Positions 11,331 to 23,114 of a stretch of 51,471 nucleotides of DNA are shown one piece after another. Numbering within the stretch: the stretch's first letter is position 1; every line of letters begins with the position of its first letter. The position numbers and the translations under genes are program-made. Where the stretch lies: the NCBI GenBank assembly GCA_010015655.1, contig ML976656.1, positions 750,137 through 801,607 on the forward strand. The letters run 5' to 3'. A model generated the notes under the pieces. The model worked only from the letters and a program-made list of their open reading frames with translations. It was not told the origin of the DNA and made no database searches. Source of the DNA: Bimuria novae-zelandiae CBS 107.79 (Eukaryota; Ascomycota; Dothideomycetes; Pleosporales; Didymosphaeriaceae).

Positions 11331-13454
11331 ATGCCACTGTCACCCCGATCCTCAATCACCGCTCGCGAGCCAGCAACCACGTCCATCCGGATCAACCTTT
11401 GGCCTTTCTTCGTATTCCTCGTCTACGCAGCGTTTGCTCTGTTTCCATGGACGATCCTGTGCATAATGAGCAAACGACCCATCAGAAAAGAAAAGGGCTA
11501 CTATGCTTGAGAAAGTGAGACGTACAGGCCCGAAAACTGGTACGCTGTCAATGAGAAGTACTTCGAGACGGCACAGATCTTACAATCTATTACTGCGGTT
11601 ATAACGATTCCTATCACTACGGCGATATGTTCCATAGCATGCGTAGCATACATGCAGTCAGGTTCTCCGAGAAAAAGCCTTACATTAAGACAATCGATGG
11701 CGCTAGCAGACCGAGGCTGGTTATCCCCTAGGATACTGACGAAATTCGCGTACTTGGGTAGTCTTCCACTGTTTATTGCATTTGCGTTGACTCTTATCGG
11801 TAAGCCCACAAGTTTGCCTAATGACAATATATCTTACCCTGTAGCCACGTGACTGACGTCAGAGGTGGTATACATGGAAGGTGCTACCTGGGTGCACGGA
11901 CTAGGGACTCAACAAAAGCTCTCGCTCGCGCTCTCTCCTCTCAGCAGACTCCTCACTCAACACACTCTTTTCTGCAGATAGCAATACAGCTGTTGCCCTC
12001 ATATGCCTGCCTGCCTGCTTACATATCCCGACTCTCGTTCTCAACTTGTCATGAACCAGGCCAACGACACCTCAGGGAGCACCTCACAGACCCTCCAGAA
12101 CGCCTTCGGCGAGCCAGAATCTATACTGGCATCTGGAGACGATTCTGGCCTCAATGATTTCTACGTAAACGATATACCCAGCATGCTACAGAGCAACAAA
12201 CCGACGATCTATCCCGATGGCGATGTTGTATCCGATAACGGCGAACTCATTCTCAAATTAAGAAGCCTTTTAGAGTCGCCGTACTTGAGTGCCACCGACT
12301 TAAATCGATGGGGACAACCTGGGGATCCGTTTTGAAACTACTATACTTCTCATAGTTCTAATTCGGAAAACAATCTTGGCAGTGTTTATGCTCCGCTTGC
12401 CTCGAATTTTTCCGGTGGCACACACCCGATCGTCCAGTACGCTCCACGTATCAACTCATCTGTATCCTACAGTAAAGTTACGGAGAGCGAATATCGAGAC
12501 AATTACCGCAACGAAACCGATAACGGTAGCTTCTTCGCCAAATACGAGCATGCCGATGGTTTCGAAGGTTCAAGTGACTGGAGCTTCGTGGCGTGCATGC
12601 AAACGGACCTACGCAATACTCCTAGGAAACCGACGCGCGATCGTCAGGACATTTCCGAGGAACCATATATAGGTATCATGGGAAGTAGTTACGGTGAGAA
12701 TTGGACTTACTGGAAACTCGCAGCGAACACGTCTCTCAGATACTTCGAACTACCGAGCCATCACAACGGAGACGCGCCGGGTGGTTTGCTTGACAAAGAC
12801 CCCTTTGGCGACAACCACGTTCAGTTCACCCACCCCATGGATAAGAGGGCCGTCAATACGAGCGACCCTGGCAACGCCACCATATCAAAGTCGATGAACA
12901 GAGGCCCGCTCGCATCAGTCGCCCTTGCTCTCTTCGGCCGCTTTTCCTTTGTAGAGTCCAGAATCTCAAACCCAACTAGATTCGTTGTTCCTCCGGACTA
13001 TTACACACAAGGTCAAACATACGAAATGCCTGTAGCCGAAGGCGGCTGCGTCTACATGAGGCCCCTCTTCCCATGGTTGAATGGAAATGATTGCGTAACC
13101 CACTACGAATCGCTAGACGAGGGATATGTTTTGCGACAAGCTCGAGACTTCTTGTTCAGATTTGACGGTGATAGTTTTGCCAGAAGAGAGGTGCCCACCG
13201 CAATAAACCAGGCACTGTTCACGGCAAACAAACTTTGGCTCGGCTCGGCCACGCGTTCCGCGTGAAACTCGGATGGCATTTCACTTCGAATAAGATACGG
13301 CATAGGTATCCCGACTACGAAACCTAAGATCATCGACGCCAGCATCATCGTGGGGTCTCTGTTCTTGGAGTTACATTTATTCGGACTGTTTATGCTCACG
13401 GTTTACACTGTGCTGATGAAACCGTAGGCTGGGACAATGGGTGCGGAGGTGATG

Positions 13455-13462
13455 CTAAAGAT
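13455..13462. repeat. Target-site duplication, left
   Basis: CTAAAGAT directly precedes the CAGCGCTGCC inverted terminus and is repeated at 14321-14328. Eight base pairs is the duplication length typical of hAT transposons. Confidence 0.85.
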
Positions 13463-14320
13463 CAGCGCTGCCAACGAATCGAACAGGATCCGAACAAGGT
13501 GCTTGTTCGTTCGTTCGGCCCACATACAAATGTACGTACGTTCGAGACGACTCGAACAGGAGCGTCTTCGAACAGTACAACGAACGTTCGGCCGAACGTT
13601 CGTATATATACAACTTTCCTAATTAGGAAGGAGGTTGGTGTTGTGGTCGAGAAACTGGCTGCCGTCCACCAGCTGGATGTTTTAGCCGGCATCCTTCTTG
13701 ACGACGTGGTTGAGGAGACGTTTGCCTTGCCAGAGGCGGGTCCATACAATAGGAAAACGAGCTCCGGACGCTTTCAGCTCGCCGGGAAATTCATGCGTAG
13801 GAGCGACGGACTCCACTTCAGATGGCGAGTCATCCAAGCTCTCGAAGCTCTCCGCCATCGCCATGACAGCTGCCGTACGCGACCCGGCATGGTGATAGCT
13901 GTCAAATGCCAGCCGGGTTGACTGGGTCGACTGGGTCGACTGGGACGACTGCGAGCGGGTAACAAATTGATCCATAACAAGATACGCTCACGGCTGACGA
14001 TGGGAAACAGTGGGAGGCACGTCGACGAGAAAACTCAGAGTTTTCTTCTCCTACAAGAACGTTGCACAAGGCAATATACGACAACGCCACGCGTGGCACA
14101 AGGCCAGCAGAACAAGGTAATACTCCACCAATTAGGACAGAATCCCCATACTAAATCGATCAAACGTAGTCCCGAACAACCGAACGTTTGGCTCTAATAA
14201 TGCGTTCGTTCGAAGCTCTGTTCGACCCACCATGCCTGTTCGTTCGTTCGATCCAAAACACCAGAAAACGCCGTTCGGATCGATTGTTCGGATCGAACGT
14301 TCTGTTCGTTGGCAGCGCTG
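13463..14320. mobile_element. Non-autonomous hAT-type DNA transposon, 858 bp
   Basis: The element has perfect 16-bp terminal inverted repeats, CAGCGCTGCCAACGAA at 13463-13478 and its complement at 14305-14320. It is flanked by identical 8-bp duplications CTAAAGAT. The CA(G) terminus, the short inverted repeats and the 8-bp duplication are the hAT signature. Both ends are crowded with CGAAC/GTTCG words, including a perfect 22-bp palindrome at 13581-13602, resembling the subterminal repeats that hAT transposases bind. Inside, on the minus strand, an open frame at 13975-13682 starts MDQFVTRSQSS and could be the N-terminus of a deleted transposase. No dimerisation domain is present, so mobility would need a transposase supplied in trans. 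Confidence 0.85.
13682..13975 (-). pseudogene. Possible hAT transposase N-terminal remnant
   Basis: The frame of 97 codons opens at an ATG inside the hAT element and runs inward, where a full element would carry its transposase. It has a Ser/Gln/Thr-rich start with three SQSTQST-type units encoded by a 9-bp tandem repeat (about 13918-13946), then HEFPGELKASGARFPIVWTR. After TAG the same frame continues briefly as NIQLVDGSQFLDHNTN. No zinc finger or catalytic residues remain. Assignment to a transposase rests on position and is not proven by motif. Confidence 0.4.
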
Positions 14321-14328
14321 CTAAAGAT
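14321..14328. repeat. Target-site duplication, right
   Basis: This is the second copy of CTAAAGAT after the right terminus of the hAT element. Removing the element plus one copy rejoins the host frame as VMLKMGMVYTD. Confidence 0.85.
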
Positions 14329-14512
14329 GGGGATGGTGTACACTGATGAGCTGGCGAGATCGGAAACCGAAAAGCAGTGGAAGAGAACAGTGAACGGACT
14401 ACCCGGCTACATTGGAGATGAGAGGCCAAACGAAGAAGTGGGCCACATGCGGCTAGGTGCGGTGCATGGGCTGAGCAGGGTAAAGAACAGGAAGTTTGAA
14501 GTCTTAAGATAG

Positions 14513-15067
14513 CTACTGGATGCGGTACACTTTAAGCGTTGCTTCTCATCTTAATACCACTTATTAAGTTTATACTTTGCATGACAATTTCCAAATGACC
14601 CTTAGAATCACACCAGCTTAACTTATGAACCAAATCCTATAATAAGCGCCACGTGTTTGAAACCCCTTGCCGTCTTTCGTGGTGGTAGATAGTGCTCCAT
14701 TCTTTCTGCATACATGGTTACCACGCTGCTTAAGACTACCATTAGTGATTTTTGATTGCTAATGTCCCTCGTGGTGTACAGGCAGAATTGCGATTACCCA
14801 ATTACCAAGGAATTCTACCCCGATAGTCTATAGGACTTAAGTACATCGGCTTCTAACACACATAAGCAAAATATTTTACACATTAAATATTAATTATCTC
14901 CATAGCCACGCTGCTAGAAAAGACTGTTAGAGTCATGCTGATACTAGACTGTCACACATTAAACTGTATAGAGGAAAAAATAATGTATCCGCCTAGCCAC
15001 AACGTGTAGGGATGGAGTGTGCCGATCCCAAAAGATAGGTTGCACAGCCTCGCAAAAAGTAAATTAT
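14513..15067. other. AT-rich intergenic DNA before the tRNA
   Basis: This 555-bp stretch is AT-rich with no coding frame or family motif. It may be old RIP-altered or simply non-coding DNA. Confidence 0.5.
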
Positions 15068-15146
15068 TCCAATGCGGGGAATCGAACCCCGGCCTTGCCG
15101 GTGCTTTCATGAGAGCGGCAAATCCTAGCCACTAGACCACATTGGA
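15068..15146 (-). tRNA. tRNA-Glu (CTC) with an 8-nt intron
   Basis: The minus strand folds as a complete 79-nt tRNA gene. It has a perfect 7-bp acceptor stem (TCCAATG with CATTGGA), a D arm GTCTAGTGGCTAGGAT, an anticodon stem TGCCG/CGGCA, loop CTCTCA...C, and a T arm CGGGG-TTCGATT-CCCCG. The anticodon is CTC. The bases TGAAAGCA lie between positions 37 and 38, the canonical place for nuclear tRNA introns. Removal leaves a normal 71-nt tRNA with a 7-nt anticodon loop. CCA is not encoded, as expected in eukaryotes. Confidence 0.93.
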
Positions 15147-15555
15147 TGTTTTTATATTTGTATGGAGAAGACTGAAAATAAAAAATATATATACAATCAT
15201 ACTACTCCATCGAGAGGTAAGCTCAATACTACCAATCTCGACTTCTTTCTAAGTTTGGAGATAAGAGACTGGCGCTTTTATGATTGGGTGGGGCACTACT
15301 CGCTTAATAAGGAAGACCCGTGAGCTCTTTGGTTCCTAAATTTGCTAGCGTACTTTGGACCCCTCTAAATCGATGCTTCTCTATACGATAATCATCCTTA
15401 TACTAGGCTTATCGAGTTTAACAATAATTTAGGTTGAAGCTGTGTAAGTCGCGAAATTTTTAGACTACTACAAGCTATGCCACCAGAATTATTCTTAATA
15501 AGAAAACCTAGCAAAACATCTACCATTCTCCACTAAGTGCCAGGCTTTCGCTAGA
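15147..15555. other. AT-rich intergenic DNA after the tRNA
   Basis: About 400 bp without any recognised gene lie between the tRNA and the dehydrogenase 3' end. Composition is AT-rich with frequent TA steps. Confidence 0.5.
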
Positions 15556-16504
15556 TTACCACGGCTGGACACCCTGAGCGTTTATCACTTTGCCGGCATC
15601 CGCATCCCTCTTTCCCTCAACCACATGCTTGATCAAAGCCCCTCCCAGACTCGGATCTCCAGCGCCCATTTGCCTCAACTTCTCGGCGCCTATGCCAGCC
15701 AGGTTGGTGGCCAGGAATCCCGGCGAGATGCAGAACACTTTGACTCCGTCTACCTTGAGGAACCTCTGCCATTCCAACATCAACATGTTCAATCCTGTCT
15801 TGGAGCTACGGTATGCGATCTGAGAGAGAACGGGCGGTTTAGGCCTGTGGGTTTGAAGCGGTCAGCTACGAAATGTGTCATTGCGATTGCCTGGAGTGGG
15901 TGGCGACTTACCAGCCTTTGGGAATGGGAGCAGCAAGCGTAGGTAGGCGAGCGTTGGAACAATTGTCGAGAGACGACAATCCGGATGTGACAAAGAGAAT
16001 GCGGGGTTGCGAGGACTTGAGGATGAGTGGGATCAAGGTGCTCGTCAAGACATGAGTGGAAGTGACATTCAGCGAGTAAGAGTGGTCAAAGGCCTCGCGA
16101 ATGCCGGCCACTGTAGGTTTCTCGCTCATGACAGCGTCGTAAGAGCCTCCTATCATAGCTGTTAGCATTGTAGTAAGAGGGAGGAATAGGTTTGGTGTAG
16201 TGCACTAGAATGACTGACCTGCGTTGTTCACAAGAATGTCAAGCCTGCCGTACTTGGATTCGATTTCCTGGTTGAGCTTCTCGATTGAGGTGTCGTCTTC
16301 AATGTCGATTTGAATCGGTACGACTTCAGACTGTGATTGGGATACTTCCGATTGTAGTTTTTCGATGGCGGCGTGAGCCCTGTCCAGCGAACGACTACCC
16401 ATAAGAACGACATGGGCGTCGAAAGAAGCATAGAGAGCCTTCACAGTTTCGTACCCGATGCCCGTGTTTCCGCCTGTGACGAGGACAATACTTTTGTCTG
16501 CCAT
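15556..16504 (-). CDS. Short-chain dehydrogenase/reductase, NAD(P)-dependent
   Basis: Three exons (16504-16219, 16149-15912, 15844-15556) join in frame to 270 aa, the standard length for classical SDRs. The Rossmann cofactor loop TGGNTGIG is near residues 9-16, NNAG follows the exon 1/2 joint (LVNNAG/GSYDAV), a Ser lies in VTSGLSS, and the catalytic Tyr and Lys are in YRSSK near residue 186. After it comes the usual ISPGFLATNLAG segment. The fourth strand region and the PG motif resemble fungal carbonyl-reductase-like SDRs. The substrate cannot be told. Introns are 69 and 67 nt with GTCAGT and GTAAGT donors. No adjacent pathway genes point to a secondary-metabolite role. Confidence 0.92.
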
Positions 16505-17974
16505 TGTTTATCGATAATTTGCAGTGCTTCTGGAAGAGGGTAATAAAAGAGATTGGCAATGGAATTATACAATTTCATATATCGTAGGTCACTGCGGCTT
16601 TATACGGTTGGGAACAGCTGCGGCATTGCCTAGTTGCTGCAGACACTTGTTATTGTTGATTGGTTTTAATCCCCTGGCTCAAGCTTCGCGTAAACCTTTT
16701 CCCTACTGTATCTAACTTCATGCGGCTCTTTCTCTCGCTTCCCACCGCGGTATTATCGGACTTACCAACAATGAAATCTCGGGAAAGCACAGTCGCCGAC
16801 GAGCGGCCGCCAGCGGCAGCTATGGAGGATTCTTAACGCCGATTGGGATAAATTTTCGCCGGCTAGGAGGATGCATGTACGAAGTTCGTATACGCATCCT
16901 TCGAAGTGCCTACTACATTGGGATCAAGCTTAGTACAGTGACCAGTCTTATTCCACCTCTTTGAATAAAAAGAGTGGCCCTGGTGTTGATCTAGTCAAAT
17001 GCCGGCAAGCGCTTCTCCTGACGGGTGTCATAGGGGTGATTGCAAAGTTCATGCATGGGGTTCTCAAACCATGATGTTACTGGGCCGATATGTCGCGGTA
17101 CAGTATACCCGCATTCGCACTGAGTCATGTGCGGGACGACATGGCAATGCGATTTGACAGCCGATTGTCATCTTCGAAAGACTATGACGAGTACGATCTG
17201 ACTTCGATGGGCCAGATCAAAAGGCTGGGCTTGCGCTGACTGTTACACGCATTCAGCGGCCGACGCACGTGAGCATATCTTACAGCTCTTCGCGAGTTTG
17301 TCCTCCGCTTCCGGCCGCCTATGTAGCGGCTTATAGGGTACTATGAAAGAGAGTGACGCCTGAAGTCGAAGTGACGTACACGAATTTGCATGCGATTGCC
17401 TGCTCATCCGTCTACCGCCTCGATCAGAGAGAATTTGATAGCCTTCAGCTGAGTGAGAACAACCTTTACCGGTGTAGCTGCTGGCGTTCTTCCACTCGCC
17501 TGTAGAGAAGCGGTTACAGCTTCGGTGACATCGAATGCGCCCGAAAGCGCCCGCAATCTCTCTCCCTACAACCGAACTTCTCCATCGCGTAAGTAAGGGA
17601 CCAGACCCACGGCGAGATATTACCTTCCGACCTGACCATGGTACAAAACCAAATCTTGCACATCAGACAGTAGTTTTGAGTCATACTGGTGACGAGGTAT
17701 TGAAAGGTTCGTGTGAATGTTGCGGGGGCCAGAGCGATCGCAACAGTTCGCGCTTGCCCGAAGTCGGCTAGTCGAACCCTGCTTATTCGTTAGCAGCAAT
17801 CCACTCGCAGGGCTGTTCACCGACATCCGGTACTCTTGCGTTTGTCGCAATCATTGATGCCTAGTTTCCTTAAAAATTATACATGACAACGGACCTCGAC
17901 TCGGACTTTATATCGCAGGCGCTTAAGTGGAAGGAGGTCTTGTCGCGACAAGAGAAGTGCTGCCACAAGTCGCC
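16505..17974. other. Intergenic 1.5 kb between two divergent genes
   Basis: This must hold the upstream regions of the dehydrogenase (-) and the ABC transporter (+). Short open frames occur (for example 17535-17771) but none shows a family motif. Nothing repeated was noticed. Confidence 0.45.
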
Positions 17975-20900
17975 ATGACGTCCGCTCAAATCCCTCTATC
18001 GTTGAGTTCGGGGAGCACCAGCCAAGGCATTCCCCCGTTAGCTCGATGCCACAAGTTATGGGTATGTTGACTATGCATTGATTGAATGCGGAAGTGGTTT
18101 CTAATTTGCGCAGGACAATCAAACGGCACGCTTCACGACATGTGCGCTACCTTACATCGCGACTGTACCAGCTATATTGAGTGCATTTGTCCTCCTCACC
18201 TACTCTTTGCGGATATTTCGTGCGCATCAGCCGCGATGGGCGAAGCCATTTATCAAAGAAGAGAAGGAGAGTCCGGACGAACTAAGCTCTATCTCTACTT
18301 TCTGGCGACGGCCATTGTCTGCAACATTCGGGCTTTTGCTGGTATCTATGATAGGCCTTAAAACGCAAATCCTGGCTAGCTTACTTCCCTCATTCTCTTT
18401 TGGTGGCATTTATCCTTCAGTCGCTTGGGTAAGGGAATCCACCCTTGATCCAAAACACTACTAATTGCATAGGTAATCACGATCGGCATCATTGTCATGG
18501 AGCGTCCAAGAACGGCTTCACTATCGCTATTGGTAACTTATACGGGACTGTTTTTCGAAGGACTCGTCATGCTTTCGCATACCCAGTCACCGCTGGACGC
18601 ACAAGAGACGTCCTTGATCATCGCGTCGGTAGCATCATTGCTATGCATTTTTATTGTGCTAAATATGCCTCTGCGTGACCCGGCCTTACCACAAGATGGC
18701 ATCAGCCCCGTCTTCACCGCACCTACTGTCAAACTGCGGACACCAGAGGACAATTTAAGTCCTTTGCAATACATGACTGTCTCTTGGATGCGACCACTCA
18801 TCTCGAAAGGCAAGACTAGAAATATGGGAGATGAAGATGTTTGGGACCTCGGGTACGAGTTCAAGCATGAACGACTCCATAGCGCCTTCCGCGTACTACA
18901 AGGCTCAGTGACGAAGAGAATATTCGTGGCAAACGCGATAGACTTGGTGATTACTACATCACTTGGCCTTCTCCAACTCGCTGCAACGCTGTCGATTCCC
19001 GTTCTCCTACAGCAACTGTTAGCATCGATGCAAAACCCCAATTCGAGCGGCAACGTCACCATCACATATGCTTGCATTGCGCTTTTGTTTCGACTGATCA
19101 ATGCTCAAAGCCAGGTGTTTGCATTGTGGCATCAGAGGAGGGCTTATGAGCGCTCGCGAGGCGAGATGGTCACGATGCTTTACGAGAAAACTCTCAACAG
19201 GAAGATCTTGGGTGCCAAGCAGGAGCCGATAGAGGAGCAATCCAACGGACATGATGATAGTGAAGCCAATGGCACTGCCAACGGATCGACCATCAAAGGT
19301 TCAAGTCACTTTCAGCAGGTCTTTGGAGGCCCGTTCAGGTTCATCCGCAATTTGTTCAAAAGGAAGCCAGCCGAGCCAGAAAAGAAAGAAGACGCGGCTG
19401 CATCCATGGGTAAGATTTTGAACCTCATGCGGAATGACGTTTACGAGGTGTCACAGCGATTCTGGGAATTCTCCGATATCATCACCAAGCCAGTTGGCGT
19501 CATCTTTGCAACGCTCCTCATCTGGAGGATGCTCGGCTGGTCCTGCTTGCTCGGCGTGTTGGCGCTATTCATCACGCAATCGCTCAATGTCGTCCTTGCT
19601 CGCTACAAGGTGTACTTCGAAAAGAAACGTAGGCTCGCTACAGATGAGAAGTTGAAGCGCATCAACCAATTCATTGAATCGATCAGACATCTGCGCTGGT
19701 ATGGATGGCAGGACTCTTGGCTGAACCAGATCCTTGAATCGCGCCAGAAGGAACTACACCTCCGTGTGATTCTGATCGTTTTCGAAACGACTCTTGCCCT
19801 CATAGTAAAGTTCGGCGTGGGCTTATTTCCGCTTGTCGCCTTTTACGCCTACACGAAACTGTCCGGCAAGTCACTGCGCGTCGACCTTATCTTTCCGGCT
19901 ATTGATTTGTTCAATTTGCTGGACTCATATCTTCGCGAGCTGCCCCGGATGATCACCACACTGCTGAATGCTTATGTTGCGATGGGTCGGATTGAAAAGT
20001 TTATGCAAGAGCCAGACAAAGAACAGGGCGACGTAGTTCCGGAAGGCAGCGCTGAACTGAGCTTGCGGAATGCTTCTTTCGCTTGGCCTGGTGTCGACAA
20101 GAACGTATTGGAAGACATCACTTTGACATTCCCGCGTGGCCTTACTGTCATCTATGGAGAGGTCGCTTCAGGCAAGACGGCTCTTTTCCAAGCACTATTA
20201 GGAGAACTCAACAAGACTGCTGGCGACTTTATCCAACCTGACGAAGTCATTGGATATTGTGCTCAGACTCCGTGGCTTCAAAGCATGAGCATTCGCGACA
20301 ACATTCTGTTCTCTTACCCATACGAGGAAGCACGGTACAAACAAGTTTTGGAAGCATGTGCACTTCTTCCAGATATGGGCGAGTTCAAACACGGCGATCT
20401 GTCCAACATTGGCGAGAACGGTATTGGGCTGTCCGGCGGTCAGAAAGCACGTGTCGCCCTTGCGCGTGCAGTATACAGCAAGGCAAAGGTTATCATGCTG
20501 GACGACCCGCTCTCGGCTCTCGACCATCAGACCGCCGAGTTCATTGTTCGGACACTGCTTGCTGGGCCACTCCTTGCCGATCGTACCACGATCCTCGTAA
20601 CACATCGTACCGAGCTTTGCCATGGCATCGCAAAGCAGTGGGTCGAACTTAACCACGGGAAAGCAAGCATTCATGAACCAGCCCCAGAGGAAGAAAACGC
20701 ACTGAAGCGCCAAGAAACCGAAGAGTCAATCTCAGAGGAGGAGGCAAAGAAGCGTGAAGAAGCTCAGGCTGCTGCTGTGCCAGACAAATTCATCGAAGAT
20801 GAGCATCGCGCCACAGGGACGGTGAAGCTACATGTCTACTGGCGTTACATCAAGGCCGGGACTTTCCTTTGGTGGTCCCTCGCTATCTTCGTCATGGTTT

Positions 20901-22586
20901 TCTTCCGTCTCGTAGATGTCGGTCAAGGATGGTTCGTCAAGGCTTGGGGCGAAGGGTACGACTACGACTACCCACGAGGTACATTCGACTTCCTGCCCCC
21001 TCCTGCGGAGGATGTAGTCCCATGGCTCGTCGGCTTCTTTGTCTTCGTTTGCGTCAGCTCTGTGACATTCTGGTGGGTCTACATTGTCATGTACGGTGTC
21101 GGATACCAAGCATCAAAGACCATCTTCCGAGAAGCTGTTGATCGCGTGGCTCATGCTACTTTCCGCTTCTACGACGTTACACCCGTGGGTAGGTTGATGA
21201 ACCGTCTGACGTCGGACATGAACACCATCGATGGGCATTTGGGTTTCATCCTTACCCTTGTCATTTGGCAGTTCGTCGGCTTCGTGAGCTCCATTGTCAT
21301 CATCTTGAGTGCTGCACCGGCATTTCTGGTCTTTGGGGTTCTTCTCAGCGCATGTTATGCGTACTACTTCAGGCTATTCTTGCCCACTTCTCAGACATTG
21401 CGTCGTTTAGAGGTATATCTATCTGCGCTCCTCAGTCACCTGCATCACTAACATTGCATAGATGGTATCGCTCTCGCCCTTGATGTCGAACTTCGGCGCC
21501 CTCGTCGAAGGCCTCACCACCGTCCGCGCCTTCTCCGCCCAACCACGCTTCCAGTCCAACGTCATCACCGTAGTCGACAACTTCCAAGCCAAAGACCACT
21601 TCTACTGGTCCCTTCAAGCGTGGCTCGGCCTCCGCTTCTCGACACTCTCCGCCTCGTCCACGCTCGCCATGGCCATCATCGCCGTTTACACAGGCATCTC
21701 GCCCGGTCTCACCGCCTTCGTGCTCGTCACAGCCAGCAAGTTCGTCGTCCAGACGGAACAGCTTTGCAAGATCTACGGTCAGCTCGAGATGGATTTCACG
21801 AGCGTAGAGCGCGTCGTGGAGCTTCTCGACCTCGAGACGGAAGCCCCCGGCGTCGTCGACCCGCCCGCCCACTGGCCAAGCTACACCGGCGATATCGTCT
21901 TCTCGAACGTAACCATGCGGTACGCGCCGAACCTCGAGCCCGCGCTGCAAGACGTCACCCTACGCATACCTGCCGGCTCTCACACGGCGGTAATCGGGCG
22001 CACGGGGTCTGGAAAATCCACGCTCGCGCTGTCCCTCCTGGGCACGCTCGCGCCGGAAGCAGGCCAGATCTTCATCGACGGCGTCGACATCGCAACCGTG
22101 AACAAGCAGGCGCTCCGGAGCCGCGTTACTTTCCTGGCACAAGATCCCGTGCTCTTCCCCGGCACCCTCCGCGCGAACCTCGACCCCCTCTCCGAACACA
22201 GCGACGCAGAGTGCGCGGCCGTCCTCGAGAAAATCGCTCCTACCCATTCGTGGACACTTTCTATGCGCATCGAGGGCGGTGGAAAGGGTCTTTCGCAAGG
22301 CCAGCGGCAACTCGTTGGGCTCGCGCGCGCTATGCTGCGGCGCACGGCGGTGCTCATTATGGATGAGGCGACCGCGAGTATAGATTTCGAAACTGCGCAG
22401 CGCATTCAGCGCGTGCTGAGGGAGGAGATGCACGAGAGCACTGTGATTACGATTGCGCATCGGTTGGAGGCGGTAAAGAGTGCGGAGTATTGCGTTGTGC
22501 TGGGGAAGGGGAGGGTGTTGAGGCAGGGGCGGGCGGAGGAGATGTTGAGGGAGGGAGGCGAGTTTGTGGGTATGTTGGCGGGGTGA
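17975..22586 (+). CDS. ABC transporter, ABCC (MRP/YOR1-like) full-length exporter
   Basis: Four exons are inferred: 17975-18061, 18114-18428, 18473-21412 and 21462-22586, giving 1488 aa, a normal ABCC length. The order is N-terminal membrane helices (TMD0-like), TMD1, NBD1, TMD2, NBD2. NBD1 has Walker A GEVASGKT (about residue 695), signature LSGGQ and Walker B VIMLDDPLSALD, with Asp in place of the catalytic Glu. NBD2 has GRTGSGKST (about 1293), signature LSQGQ and LIMDEATASID, with the catalytic Glu. This asymmetry, one weak and one competent ATP site, is usual in ABCC proteins. It probably exports organic anions, conjugates or toxins across the plasma or vacuolar membrane. The first exon (29 codons) is the least certain part; ATG 17975 sits in a GCCATG context. 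Confidence 0.92.
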
Positions 22587-23114
22587 GGAGATGTGTAGGA
22601 GGTGGATGGGTATAGATTGCATTCTGGAGTTTTGAGCGAGGGAAAAGGTGTCTTCCATACGTTTTAGATTGGAGTCGCGGTCTGTTCGTTAGAATTATAC
22701 AATGCGACACTAGACTGCCAGTTGTTGGTTCTCTTTCCTGTTGCCCACTTAGGTAGGCAGGTACAGGGTCGGCGAAGATTGCTCTGTTATGTGTTGTCGT
22801 GGTCCTTTGAGTCACGCCAGGATAGGTAATACGACGATGGTTTCTAAAACATACCCACTTCGTACCGCGTATACGTGCATATTTTTGAGATTGTAGTGCA
22901 TTCATGCTCTTGTGTATATGTCCATCTAGCCATGCAGATGCAAGTGTATATGCAAATGTGCACCACGCCGAGTGCTAACCAGACGGTACCCCACAAGTGA
23001 CAGTATGTGCCCCGTATCCCAACCATAAACAAAAGGCTCAAGCAGGTCACCAAGCGAGCGACGAAGAAGCTGAGGAGAAGGTCAAGGGCGTGCAAGCCTA
23101 GCTGCAGCACCCAC
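22587..23114. other. Intergenic between convergent genes
   Basis: About 530 bp separate the ABC transporter stop and the R3H gene stop. There is no coding signal; it holds two 3' ends, so polyadenylation regions are expected but not pinpointed. Confidence 0.45.

Larger units (their letters stand above)
11331..14512 (+). pseudogene. Fungal multi-pass membrane protein, decayed and split by a hAT element
   Basis: The remains follow a Pezizomycotina membrane-protein family of unknown function. The N-terminal part has LWPFFVFLVYAAFALFPWTILCIM and RQSMALADRGWLSPRIL. The large central domain (12003-13262) carries WLNGNDCVTHYESLDEGYVL. A final membrane helix (ASIIVGSLFLELHLFGLFML) comes before AEVMLK. 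The frame is broken by TGA at 11508, 12333 and 13263 and TAG at 13425, where a family Trp would be expected. A TGA also follows the best intron joint (11800-11844). At codon AT/G the gene is interrupted by the 13463-14320 element. It resumes as MGMVYTDELARSETEKQW and ends at 14512. Because stops precede the insertion site, the gene may have been dead before the insertion. Confidence 0.75.

Noticed and set aside
11508..13265. Programmed UGA readthrough or selenocysteine in the membrane-protein gene, because the first three clear stops are all TGA
   Set aside because: A further in-frame TAG at 13425 and the hAT insertion make plain pseudogenisation simpler; filamentous ascomycetes are not known to use selenocysteine.
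15556..22586. SDR plus ABC transporter as part of a secondary-metabolite cluster
   Set aside because: No polyketide synthase, peptide synthetase, terpene synthase, P450 or pathway regulator is in the window.
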